Shown here piece by piece: positions 25,696-33,511 of a stretch of DNA of 64,000 bases. The position numbers and the translations under genes are program-made. The notes under the pieces were generated by a model that saw only the letters and a program-made list of their open reading frames with translations, did no database searches and had not been told where the DNA came from. Source of the stretch: Streptomyces bluensis (GTDB lineage Bacteria; Actinomycetota; Actinomycetes; Streptomycetales; Streptomycetaceae); NCBI RefSeq assembly GCF_014650715.1, contig NZ_BMVM01000010.1, forward strand, positions 186,001 through 250,000, in the 5' to 3' direction. The stretch's first letter is position 1. Every line of letters begins with the position of its first letter.

Positions 25696-25709
25696 GTGAC
25701 TCAAGTCAC
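25696..25709. promoter_or_regulatory. Second palindrome upstream of cdgB
   Basis: GTGACTCAAGTCAC has perfect 6-base arms (GTGACT/AGTCAC) and the TnAC...GTnA half-sites of a BldD box, but with a 4-base instead of 5-base core. It could be a second BldD contact or bind another regulator. Confidence 0.4.
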
Positions 25710-25923
25710 AGCAAAACGTGAACAATTGAGTGGAGGTTCTGCATTTTCGCCATCCGCCGACTGAACACTACGCGGGGCTCTGTGTGGGGGCTGTGACCGA
25801 ATGTGTTCGCGCGGGCGCCCCCGTCTCTCAAGCCTCTCCGTCCGAGGTCCTAGGACCGGCTCCGGACTCTCTCCGGACTCTGGTCGGATGCGGCGCACAC
25901 CGGCCGGGAGCTAGCGTCCGACT

Positions 25924-26490
25924 GTGCCGAAGACCTCTCCTGCCCCGACCGTATCCGCCCCCGCCGGGCATGCTGAGGGGGTGAGCGAAGACGAGTTCCG
26001 TGCCGCGCTGTCCCGGCTGGCCGCAGGAGTGGTCCTGGTGACCGCGCACGAGCCACCGCTGGACCCCGAGGGGCCGCGCGGCGAGGACGTCGGCATGACG
26101 GCGACGTCCTTCATGTCCGTGTCCCTGGACCCGCCCCTGGTCATGGTCAGCCTCCGTGAGGGTTCCCGGATGGACGACCTGCTCGCCGAGCAGCCGCTGT
26201 GGGCCGTCTCCGTACTCTCCGAGACCCAGCGCCAGATCGCGGGCCGCTTCGCCATGAAGGGCCGCGTCAGCGACCGCCTCCTCTTCGCGGACATCCCCCA
26301 CGTCCGCGGCGAGGCCTCCGGCGCACCCCTCGTGGGAGGCGCCCTGGCGACCCTGGAGTGCCGCACCGAACAACGCGTCACGGCCGGCGACCACACCCTC
26401 GTGATCGGCCGCGTCCTGACGGCGTCGGCCCCGGGCGCGGGCGGGGGGCCGCTGACGTACTTCCGGGGGCGGTACCGGCAGTTGGGTTGA
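25924..26490 (+). CDS. Flavin reductase-like FMN-binding protein
   Basis: A 188-residue protein of the flavin reductase/FMN-binding split-barrel family. Recognisable segments are FRAALSRLAAGVVLVTA, MTATSFMSVSLDPPLVMVSL, WAVSVLSETQRQIAGRF and LVIGRVLTA. Such enzymes reduce free FMN or FAD with NAD(P)H for a partner monooxygenase, or act as flavoproteins alone. GTG at 25924 is used; the GTG at 25981 (VSEDEFRAAL) is an alternative that removes a disordered 19-residue tail. No monooxygenase is adjacent. It is read away from cdgB. Confidence 0.8.
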   Translation: MPKTSPAPTVSAPAGHAEGVSEDEFRAALSRLAAGVVLVTAHEPPLDPEGPRGEDVGMTATSFMSVSLDPPLVMVSLREGSRMDDLLAEQPLWAVSVLSETQRQIAGRFAMKGRVSDRLLFADIPHVRGEASGAPLVGGALATLECRTEQRVTAGDHTLVIGRVLTASAPGAGGGPLTYFRGRYRQLG

Positions 26491-26588
26491 GGCGGGAAGC
26501 CGGCGGTGTGAGGTGTGCGGGGGAAACCGACGACGGGCGGCGGGGAATTCGCTCGCCCCTCGGTGATCCACCGCCTTAGGGTGCGCGG

Positions 26589-27065
26589 ATGACGACGACG
26601 CCCGCACTCCGCCTCGAAGAGGTAACCCCCCGGAATTTCGAGGCCGCGACCGGCATACAGGTCCGCCCGGAGCAGGAATTCGCGGTCTCACCGGTGATGA
26701 AGTCCCTCGCCGAGGCGTACGTCCACCCGGCCGGTGTCGCCTGGCCACGTCTGATCGTCGACGGTGACCGGCCCGTCGGGTTCCTCATGGCCTTCTTCGA
26801 CATCGACTGGAGGACGGACGGCGGCAGCCTCGTCCGGTCCGGGCTGTGGCGGCTGAACATCGCGGCCGGGGAACAGGGCCGGGGCTACGGCCGGTTCGCC
26901 GTCCGTTCCGTGGCCGACGAGATCCGCCGCCGGGGCGGCACCGAGTTGTACGTCACCTGGCATCCCGGACCGAACGGCCCCGAGAACTTCTACCTGCGGC
27001 TCGGCTTCCGCCCCAACGGGGAGACGGTCGAGGGCGAGACGGTCGGGGTGCTGGAACTGTCGTAG
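26589..27065 (+). CDS. GNAT-family N-acetyltransferase
   Basis: A 158-residue acetyltransferase. Acetyl-CoA-binding motif A is visible as AGEQGRGYGRFAVRSVADEI (Q/RxxGxG/A type, residues about 98-117). The fold continues with ELYVTWHPGPNGPENFYLRL and the late GFRPNGE. The early part LEEVTPRNFEAATGIQV and SPVMKSLAEAYV resembles spermidine/diamine acetyltransferase-like members. Substrate cannot be assigned. It converges on the peptidyl-tRNA hydrolase gene. Confidence 0.85.
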   Translation: MTTTPALRLEEVTPRNFEAATGIQVRPEQEFAVSPVMKSLAEAYVHPAGVAWPRLIVDGDRPVGFLMAFFDIDWRTDGGSLVRSGLWRLNIAAGEQGRGYGRFAVRSVADEIRRRGGTELYVTWHPGPNGPENFYLRLGFRPNGETVEGETVGVLELS

Positions 27066-27082
27066 CTCCTGGGGAGCCGGAG

Positions 27083-27520
27083 TCACCCCCAGTCGCGCCC
27101 GGACCTTCCCCGCTTGGTGTCGGAGCGCTGCTTCTTCTCGCGGAGGCGGCGTTCGTTGATGCCGCGGGGTATGCGGGTCGGCCTGCGCGGCTTCGGCGGG
27201 GGCGCCGTGGCCTCGGCGAGGAGCGCGGCCAGCCGGACGGCCGCCGCCTCCCGGTTGCGCCACTGCGAACGGTGCTCGGAGGCGCGGACGGTCACCACGC
27301 CGTCCACGAGCCGCCCTGCCAGCTTGGCGAGGGCCCGCTGCTTCCACACCTCGGGCAGGGCCTCGGTCTTCGCCAGGTCGAACCGCAACTCCACCTGCGA
27401 GTCGCTGGTGTTCACATGCTGGCCGCCGGGCCCGCTCGACCGCGAGAAACGCCACATGAGCTCGGCCTCGGGAAGCGAGACGGAGCCGCGGATGAGATAG
27501 GGACCGGACATGCCATCCAT
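27083..27520 (-). CDS. arfB: Ribosome-rescue peptidyl-tRNA hydrolase ArfB (YaeJ)
   Basis: A 145-residue release-factor-like protein that frees peptides from stalled ribosomes lacking a stop codon. The catalytic GGQ is in FSRSSGPGGQHVNTSDSQVE (residues about 25-44), and the C-terminal tail is very basic (RRLREKKQRSDTKRGRSGR), as needed to enter the empty mRNA channel. Size fits ArfB rather than a full release factor. ATG at 27520 or 27511 are both possible. It is monocistronic. Confidence 0.92.
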   Translation of the reverse strand: MDGMSGPYLIRGSVSLPEAELMWRFSRSSGPGGQHVNTSDSQVELRFDLAKTEALPEVWKQRALAKLAGRLVDGVVTVRASEHRSQWRNREAAAVRLAALLAEATAPPPKPRRPTRIPRGINERRLREKKQRSDTKRGRSGRDWG

Positions 27521-27723
27521 GGTCCCGCGCGTGACCGGTCCCCGTCACGCACTTTTCCCGGGCGTCCTGCTGGGCGTACGGCCGGGCGTACGGCTCCCCG
27601 GACCGCAGGTAAAGAAAGTAAAGAGGGCCGGAACCTTCGGTACCCCCCGCCGCGTTCATAGGGGTAGCTGTAGCTTCGTGCCCGGTACGAAGCCCGTACG
27701 CAACGAGGGAAGGACTCCCAACA

Positions 27724-28299
27724 ATGGCTGTAAGCCTGTCCAAGGGTGGCAACGTCTCGCTCACCAAGGAGGCTCCGGGCCTGACCGCCGTCACCGTGGG
27801 CCTCGGCTGGGACGTCCGCACCACCACGGGCACCGACTTCGACCTCGACGCCTCGGCGATCGCGGTCAACCAGCAGGGCAAGGTCTACTCGGACGCCCAC
27901 TTCGTGTTCTTCAACAACAAGCAGACCCCGGACCAGTCCATCGTCCACACGGGCGACAACCGCACGGGTGAAGGCGCGGGCGACGACGAGGCGATCAACG
28001 TCAACCTGGCGGCCCTCCCGGCCGACGTCGACAAGATCGTCTTCCCGGTCTCCATCTACGACGCGGAGTCCCGCTCGCAGAACTTCGGCCAGGTGCGCAA
28101 CGCCTACATCCGCATCGTCAACCAGGCCGGCGGCGCCGAGATCGCCCGCTACGACCTGTCGGAGGACGCGGCCACGGAGACGGCGATGGTCTTCGGCGAG
28201 CTGTACCGCAACGGCGCGGAGTGGAAGTTCCGCGCGGTCGGCCAGGGCTACGCCTCGGGCCTGGTGGGCATCGCCCAGGACTTCGGCGTGAACGTCTGA
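27724..28299 (+). CDS. TerD-family stress protein
   Basis: A 191-residue TerD/CABP1-type protein, a calcium-binding beta-sandwich associated with tellurite, oxidative or envelope stress and, in Streptomyces, with development. Conserved parts are VSLSKGGNVSLTKEAPGL, the Ca-site stretch TGTDFDLDASAIAVN, HTGDNRTGEGAGDDEAINVN and the C-terminal GQGYASGLVGIAQDFGVNV. RBS is GGGAAGGA. It stands alone, without a full ter cluster. A good terminator follows. Confidence 0.92.
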   Translation: MAVSLSKGGNVSLTKEAPGLTAVTVGLGWDVRTTTGTDFDLDASAIAVNQQGKVYSDAHFVFFNNKQTPDQSIVHTGDNRTGEGAGDDEAINVNLAALPADVDKIVFPVSIYDAESRSQNFGQVRNAYIRIVNQAGGAEIARYDLSEDAATETAMVFGELYRNGAEWKFRAVGQGYASGLVGIAQDFGVNV

Positions 28300-28315
28300 G
28301 CCGTACGCGGCAACT

Positions 28316-28355
28316 GGAGCCCCGACCCGGGCAGGACCCGCCGGGCCGGGGCTCC
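28316..28355 (+). terminator. Terminator of the terD-like gene
   Basis: GGAGCCCCG (28316-28324) pairs with CGGGGCTCC (28347-28355), extended internally by CCCGG/CCGGG, 17 bases after the stop. Confidence 0.75.
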
Positions 28356-28425
28356 TGCGCGCGGTCCAAGCACGTCCCGTTCGAGTTCCACGGACGCCGG
28401 AACGGAACTGGATAACCTGCCGCGC

Positions 28426-28938
28426 ATGCGTCTTGAGCCGCTCCCCCTCACCGCCGACCACGACATCCCGGGCCCGCTCCTCACCGAACTCACCGCCCTG
28501 TATGCCTCCAACCGCGACTTCCACGCACTCAGCGGCGACTTCCCGGACCCGGACGACATCCGCCCGGAGCAGGTGGCGGCTGCCCTGGCGGAGGAGTTGG
28601 TGAATCCGGACGTGGAGGTGCTGCTGGCGCGCAGCGCGGGGCGGCTGGTAGGGGTCGCGATCACGCTCGCCCGGCACCCCGACCCGGCCGATCCGGACCC
28701 CTGGCTCGGGCTCCTCCTCATCGACGCGGGCGAGCAGCGCAAGGGGTACGGACGGGAGGTCGCGGGGCTCGTCGAGGAGCGCTTCCGGGCGCGCGGACGT
28801 GCCGCCCTGCGCCTCGCCGTACTCGACAACAACCCTCGTGGGCTTACCTTCTGGCAGGCCCTCGGGTATGCCGTCATCGACCATCGCAGGGACCGGCAAC
28901 GGCAGCGCCCCTGCGCCGTGTTGCGCAAAGCGCTGTGA
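28426..28938 (+). CDS. GNAT-family N-acetyltransferase
   Basis: A 170-residue acetyltransferase with motif A in IDAGEQRKGYGREVAGLVEE (residues about 100-119) and LRLAVLDNNPRGLTFWQALG downstream, the usual last strands of the GNAT fold. The first 60 residues (TALYASNRDFHALSGDFPDP) are typical of a subgroup acting on small molecules. The stop is followed by a 100-base spacer with GTACGTG repeated twice in tandem. Substrate unknown. Confidence 0.85.
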   Translation: MRLEPLPLTADHDIPGPLLTELTALYASNRDFHALSGDFPDPDDIRPEQVAAALAEELVNPDVEVLLARSAGRLVGVAITLARHPDPADPDPWLGLLLIDAGEQRKGYGREVAGLVEERFRARGRAALRLAVLDNNPRGLTFWQALGYAVIDHRRDRQRQRPCAVLRKAL

Positions 28939-29045
28939 GAGCGCGCCGGGCTGGTACGTGGTACGTGGAGTGCGACACTTTCCGGAAAACTGTCACACTT
29001 CACGCGCAGGTGACCCGTCACGCGCCCCAGGACGCCGCGGCACTC

Positions 29046-30464
29046 TCAGGGCCTCCCCGGCTTCCCGTCCCCGTACAGCCACTCCTTCCAGATCCCGCTG
29101 AAGTCCTCGTCCGGGACCTGTCGCTCGACGTACGCCGTGAACTCGGCCGTGTCCGCGTTGCCGTGGCGGTGCGCGGTGGCCCAGCCGCGGAGGAGGGTGC
29201 GGAAGGTGTTGTCGCCGGTCTTCTGGCGGATCTTGTGGAGGACCATGGCGCCGCGCTCGTAGACCGGGCTGTCGGAGATGTGCGCGGCGCTGGAGGGTTT
29301 GGCGGGTGGGAAGGCCCAGATGGCCTCGTCGTCGGTGCGGTCCTGGTAGTAGTCGCCGTCGTACAGCGCGTCGAAGACCTGCTGGGCCGTCCGCCCGCCG
29401 TGTTCCTCCTGCCACAGCCACTCGGCGTAGGTGGCGAAGCCCTCGTTGAGCCACATGTCCCGCCAGGTCCGGGGGGTCACGGAGTCGCCGTACCACTGGT
29501 GGGCCAGTTCGTGGACGAGGAGTTCGGTGTCGGGGGCGCCGGGGAAGAACGGGCGGTTCTGGGTTTCCAGGGCGTAGGCGGCGTCGTCCGGGCGGTCGAC
29601 GATCGCGCCCGTGGAGGAGAAGGGGTACGGGCCGAAGATGTCCTCCGACCACGTCATGATCTCCGGGATGCGGGCGAGGACCTTTCGGCTCGCCTTCGCC
29701 TGGGAGGGGTCGACGGCGACGTACACGGGCAGGCCGTCGGGCGTCGTGGAGCGTCGGATGTCGTAGCGGCCAATCGCGACCGTGGCCAGATAGCTCGCCA
29801 TGGGTTCCGCGGTGTGCCAGGTGGTGGTCGTGCGGCCCTTCTTCGTCGACTCCTTCGTCAACTCCCCGTTGGACACCGCCTGCACGCCTTCCGGGACGGT
29901 GACCGTCACGTCGTAGGACGCCTTGTCGGAGGGGTGGTGGTTGCCGGGGAACCAGGCCATCGAGCCCGTCGGTTCGCCGAGGGCCAGCGCGCCGTCGCCC
30001 GTCCGTAGCCAGCCCTCCTCGGAGCCGTCCGGGTCGGTGATCGTCTCCGGGGTTCCGGAGTAGCGCACGGTCGTCCGGAAGGTCTCCCCCTTGTCCAGGT
30101 CCTCCTTCGGGCGCACGGTCAGTTCCTGCCCCGCCCGGTTCCAGCGGGCTTCCTCGCCCTCGACGGTGACGCCCTTGACGTCCAGCCCCTTCAGGTCGAG
30201 GTCGAACGCGCTGAGGTCCTGCTTCGCCCGTGCCGTGATGACGGCCGTGGCCCGCAGGTGGTTGCCGTCGGGGTGGTAGTCGAGGGTCAGGCCGTAGTGG
30301 GTGACGTCGTAGCCGCCGTTGCCCATCTTCGGGAAGTACGGGTCCCGCAGGCCGGGGGAACCGGGGGTGCCCTTCGCTCCGTCGTCACCGCCGCCGGTGC
30401 ACGCCGACAGGGTGAGCGCGAAGGCGAGCAGGGCGGCGGGGACAACCGGTGCGGATCGGGACAT
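29046..30464 (-). CDS. M1-family metallopeptidase, lipoprotein
   Basis: A 472-residue zinc aminopeptidase-like protein. The signal peptide ends in the lipobox LSAC (residues about 17-20), so it is anchored outside the membrane. The zinc site HELAHQWYGDS and the third ligand 19 residues later in MWLNEGFATYAEW are intact. The exopeptidase motif region is changed to SMAWFPGNH rather than GAMEN, as in many secreted M1 members. The C-terminal helical domain is short. ATG at 30464 is chosen because it starts the signal peptide; the frame is open far upstream. Probable role: trimming of peptides outside the cell. Confidence 0.9.
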   Translation of the reverse strand: MSRSAPVVPAALLAFALTLSACTGGGDDGAKGTPGSPGLRDPYFPKMGNGGYDVTHYGLTLDYHPDGNHLRATAVITARAKQDLSAFDLDLKGLDVKGVTVEGEEARWNRAGQELTVRPKEDLDKGETFRTTVRYSGTPETITDPDGSEEGWLRTGDGALALGEPTGSMAWFPGNHHPSDKASYDVTVTVPEGVQAVSNGELTKESTKKGRTTTTWHTAEPMASYLATVAIGRYDIRRSTTPDGLPVYVAVDPSQAKASRKVLARIPEIMTWSEDIFGPYPFSSTGAIVDRPDDAAYALETQNRPFFPGAPDTELLVHELAHQWYGDSVTPRTWRDMWLNEGFATYAEWLWQEEHGGRTAQQVFDALYDGDYYQDRTDDEAIWAFPPAKPSSAAHISDSPVYERGAMVLHKIRQKTGDNTFRTLLRGWATAHRHGNADTAEFTAYVERQVPDEDFSGIWKEWLYGDGKPGRP

Positions 30465-30500
30465 GGCGCCGATCCTATGAGGACATGACACCATCGCTTC

Positions 30501-31001
30501 GTGCTCGACATCGGCTACGCCCTCTCCACCCGCTTCCCCGACCCGCCGCAGACCGACTACCGGCGCGCCGACGTGTACGCGCTGCGGCACGACCTGTTCT
30601 GCGGGGACGTGTACCTCGCGGACACGAAGGAGGACCGGGAGCTGTCCACAGCCTGGGGATGGGTGCCGGTGCTCGACTTCGCGTGGGCGCTGTGCGACAT
30701 CGTCGAGCGGATCGACAAGGACCCGCACGGCAGCCGGGCCGCGCGGCCCCAGCGGGCCGAGCTCGACTTCACCGAGTCCACGGACCGGATGCGTTTCGAG
30801 CGCCGCTTCGGATGGGTGGACATCGAGGCGGACTGGCTGCCGCCGGCCGAACCGCCCCTCACCTTCTCCCACGCCGAGTTGCGCCGTGAGGCCAGGGACT
30901 TCCTGCACGATCTGATCGCCGACCTCACGGATCTCCATGAGGGGCTGCGGGAGAACTCGGTGATCTGGACGTTGGAGGCCAGGTTTCCGCGCGTGGGATG
31001 A
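30501..31001 (+). CDS. Conserved hypothetical protein
   Basis: A 166-residue protein starting GTG at 30501 (LDIGYALSTRFPDPPQTDYR), 36 bases divergent from the peptidase gene. It is acidic and Trp-rich (STAWGWVPVLDFAWALCDIV, FGWVDIEADWLPP), with a helical C-terminal half (HAELRREARDFLHDLIADLT). Composition and GC3 support a real cytoplasmic gene. I do not recognise the family; no membrane segment or catalytic motif is visible. Confidence 0.65.
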   Translation: MLDIGYALSTRFPDPPQTDYRRADVYALRHDLFCGDVYLADTKEDRELSTAWGWVPVLDFAWALCDIVERIDKDPHGSRAARPQRAELDFTESTDRMRFERRFGWVDIEADWLPPAEPPLTFSHAELRREARDFLHDLIADLTDLHEGLRENSVIWTLEARFPRVG

Positions 31002-31043
31002 CCCTCCCGCCGCGACATACCCGGCTCCCCCTCCACCGGACGA

Positions 31044-31748
31044 CTACGCCTGCACCCGGATCCCCATCTCCGCCGCCAACACAGGTGCCAAGTCCAGCAA
31101 CTGCCCCGGACTGATCACCGCCCCCGCCAACCGGTCCACCCCCCGCGCGATCTCCAGCTGGGCCGCGGCCCTCATATCCACGTCCCTGAGGACCGCCCCG
31201 CTGAAGTCGACCCCCTTCAACGCACAGTCCACGAACTCGACCCGCTCCAGCCGGGCACCCCCGAAGTCCGGCTCCACGAGGACGCAGTCCTCGAAGACCA
31301 CGTCCTTGAGGCGGGCCTTGCGGAGGTTGAGATAGTCGATCTTGCCGCCGCGGATGACGACCCGCTCCAGGACGGAGCCGTGCAGCTGTACGCCGCCCAG
31401 CCGTGCGTCGACCAGCTCCACGTCCCGCAGGGTGGACTCGGCGAGGTCGGTGCCCACGCCGCGTATCCCGGTGAGGACGCAGTCCAGCACGCGGGCATGG
31501 TGCAGCCGCGTCTCGTCCAGGGCGCAGCCCCTCAGCGCGCAGTCCATGAAGCGGGCTCCCGCGCCGTCCTGGGCGACGAAGTCCTCCTCCGTGAACTCCA
31601 GCCCGTCGTAGTCCCCGTCCGGCTCAAGCCCCGCACCGCCGTACGGCTCCAGCGGCGGCAACCGCACCTCCGGCCGCCGCGCACTGCGCACCTCGGTTCC
31701 GCCGGTCCCGCCCGTCCTGCCGGTCCCGCCCGTCGCCTTCCTCGCCAT
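31044..31748 (-). CDS. Pentapeptide-repeat protein
   Basis: A 234-residue protein whose residues about 50-190 follow the pentapeptide pattern A(D/N)LxX, giving a right-handed quadrilateral beta-helix: ARFMDCALRGCALDETRLHH, VELVDARLGGVQLHGSVLER, LNLRKARLKDVVFEDC, RVEFVDCALKGVDFSGAVL. Such folds often mediate protein contacts; some, like MfpA/Qnr, mimic DNA and protect gyrase. The N-terminal 30 residues are Gly/Thr-rich. Start is ATG 31748; a GTG five codons earlier is possible. Its partner is unknown. Confidence 0.85.
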   Translation of the reverse strand: MARKATGGTGRTGGTGGTEVRSARRPEVRLPPLEPYGGAGLEPDGDYDGLEFTEEDFVAQDGAGARFMDCALRGCALDETRLHHARVLDCVLTGIRGVGTDLAESTLRDVELVDARLGGVQLHGSVLERVVIRGGKIDYLNLRKARLKDVVFEDCVLVEPDFGGARLERVEFVDCALKGVDFSGAVLRDVDMRAAAQLEIARGVDRLAGAVISPGQLLDLAPVLAAEMGIRVQA

Positions 31749-31897
31749 GCCCCCATCCTGCACTCCTCCACTGACAATCCGCCTGACCTGCGTCTTCTCC
31801 CGAAGGCCCGCCGTGATGTCACATTCCGGCGCCCTCGACGTGTCGTAGTGGTGACCCAGGAAGACCGGAACACCGGAGCAACAGGGAGGCCCCAGTC

Positions 31898-33079
31898 ATG
31901 CACCGCATCACCGTCATCGGTGGCGGCTTCGCCGGACTCACCGCCGCCATCACCGCGGCCGAGGCGGGCGCCAAGGTCACCGTGTACGAGGCCCATCACA
32001 CCCTCGGCGGCCGGGCGAGGACCGCCGAGGGCCCGTACCGGACGAACGAGGGTCCGCACGCGCTCTACAACGGCGGCCCGCACTGGACCTGGCTCAGGCA
32101 GCGCGACCTCATCGGGCCCCTCGCCCCGATCCCGCCCCTGGAGGGCGCCCGTCTCAGGCTGCACCACAAGGGTGTGCTGCGCCGTACGCCGCCGTTCGCG
32201 ATGCTCAAGCTGCTGCGGCGCCGTACGGCGCACCCGGCGCCCGTCGACGTGGACTTCTTGACGTGGGCCACCGAGCAGGCGGGCGAGGAGGCCGCACGGG
32301 CCGCGGCCCACTACTCCGCCGTGGCGATCTTCCACCACGATCCCGGGTCGTTGTCCGCCGCCTTCGTGCAGGAACGGCTCCGCCGGGCCACGAAGCTGCC
32401 GCCGGAGGCGCAGTACCCGCGGGGAGGCTGGGGCTGCGTCGTGGACCGGATGGCCGCGAGGGCCTGGAATCTGGGTGTCCGCGTGGAGACCCTGGCCCGG
32501 GTCGAGACGGTTCCCGAGGGTCAGAGGCCGGTCGTCGTCGCCACCTCCCTCGACGCCGCCCGGCGCCTCCTCCGGGACGACTCGCTGACCTGGCCCAGCG
32601 GCCGTACCGCGCTCGTCGACGTGGCCGTCCGCAGCCGTCGCGGTGACGCCTTCGCCGTGTCCGACCTGGACGCACCCGGCTGGCTGGAGCGCTTCACCGC
32701 CCAGGACCGCACCCTCGCCCCGGCCGGGGAGCAGCTGGTCCAGGGGCAGATCCCGATCGGGCCGCGCGAGTCCCGTGCCTCCGGAGTCGCCCGCGCCGAG
32801 CGTCTCCTGGACCTCGCCTTCCAGGGCTGGCGCGAGCGGGTCACCTGGCGGCGCGAGGCCACCGCGAACGGGCGTACGGGCGCGGTCGACCTGCCCGGTA
32901 CCACCTGGCGGGACCGGCCCGCCGTCGACCGCGGCGACGGCGTCTACCTGGCGGGCGACCAGGTGGCGGCGCCCGGTGTGCTGTCGGAGGTGTCGTTCAA
33001 CAGCGCGCTCGCGGCTGTGTCTCTGGCCCTCGGCCGGCAGTCACCCGGCCGCCAAGGGCTTGACCTCAAGCATGCTTGA
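31898..33079 (+). CDS. FAD-dependent amine oxidase/phytoene desaturase-like oxidoreductase
   Basis: A 393-residue NAD(P)-binding Rossmann flavoprotein. The N-terminus ITVIGGGFAGLTAAITAAEA with Glu at the end of the second strand (VTVYEAHHTLGGRARTAEG) is the classical FAD-binding motif of the amine oxidase/CrtI superfamily. The C-terminal FAD contact is GDGVYLAGDQVAAPGVLSE. Substrate and partner are unknown. RBS is GGGAGG. Its last codons lie inside the SoxR-type operator of the next gene. Confidence 0.8.
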   Translation: MHRITVIGGGFAGLTAAITAAEAGAKVTVYEAHHTLGGRARTAEGPYRTNEGPHALYNGGPHWTWLRQRDLIGPLAPIPPLEGARLRLHHKGVLRRTPPFAMLKLLRRRTAHPAPVDVDFLTWATEQAGEEAARAAAHYSAVAIFHHDPGSLSAAFVQERLRRATKLPPEAQYPRGGWGCVVDRMAARAWNLGVRVETLARVETVPEGQRPVVVATSLDAARRLLRDDSLTWPSGRTALVDVAVRSRRGDAFAVSDLDAPGWLERFTAQDRTLAPAGEQLVQGQIPIGPRESRASGVARAERLLDLAFQGWRERVTWRREATANGRTGAVDLPGTTWRDRPAVDRGDGVYLAGDQVAAPGVLSEVSFNSALAAVSLALGRQSPGRQGLDLKHA

Positions 33080-33090
33080 GGTCACAGAGT
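33060..33090 (+). promoter_or_regulatory. SoxR-type operator and promoter
   Basis: A perfect 24-base palindrome at 33061-33084 has the core CCTCAAG-CATG-CTTGAGG, essentially the SoxR operator (E. coli soxS: CCTCAAGTTAACTTGAGG). It lies between a TTGACC -35 (33060-33065) and CAGAGT (33085-33090), separated by 19 bases, the long spacer typical of MerR-family activated promoters. The predicted start point falls at about 33097, right on the ATG of the next gene, which suggests a leaderless mRNA. The palindrome also contains the stop codon of the upstream gene. Confidence 0.85.
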
Positions 33091-33097
33091 GATCCGC

Positions 33098-33505
33098 ATG
33101 GACACCAAAACCTCAGACATCGAGGCCATCGAGCAGGTCGTGGCCACAGTCGAACGCACGCAGCGCGCCAAGGACGTCGAGGGCTTCCTCGCCCTGTTCC
33201 ATCACGATGCTCTCTGGACGACCGGCCACGGCAAGGTCCTCATCGGCTTCGACGCGATCTCCGAGTTCACCCGCGCCGTACTGCCCGCCGCGAGCTGGGA
33301 CGGTGAAGTCACCTACGAGGCAGTGCACACGCGGTTCCTGAGGCCCGACGTGGCGGCCGTCAAGGTCCGGCAGGTCTACCACTCGGCGGAGGGCGACACC
33401 GAAGGCTCTCCGCTCTACGTCATGACCAAGCACGATGACGGCCGGTGGCTGCTGCACGCGGGCCAGAACACCGAAGTGCGGGTCGACCAGGGCCAAGACC
33501 GATGA
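33098..33505 (+). CDS. SgcJ/EcaC-type (SnoaL-like, NTF2-fold) small protein under SoxR-type promoter
   Basis: A 135-residue NTF2-like protein: IEQVVATVERTQRAKDVEGF, LFHHDALWTTGHGKVLIGFD, FLRPDVAAVKVRQVYHSAEG, and WLLHAGQNTEV at the end. Members of this SgcJ/EcaC group occur with redox and antibiotic genes, but a reaction is not established. The frame opens at GTG 33089, inside the promoter. The ATG at 33098 coincides with the predicted transcript start and is preferred. SoxR in Streptomyces is activated by redox-cycling metabolites, so the protein may protect against, or modify, such compounds. Confidence 0.75.
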   Translation: MDTKTSDIEAIEQVVATVERTQRAKDVEGFLALFHHDALWTTGHGKVLIGFDAISEFTRAVLPAASWDGEVTYEAVHTRFLRPDVAAVKVRQVYHSAEGDTEGSPLYVMTKHDDGRWLLHAGQNTEVRVDQGQDR

Positions 33506-33511
33506 GCGACA

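Noticed and set aside
29046..30938. A longer 630-residue version of the M1 peptidase
   Set aside because: The first 158 residues are antisense to the hypothetical gene at 30501 and precede a perfect lipoprotein signal peptide, so the start at 30464 is used.
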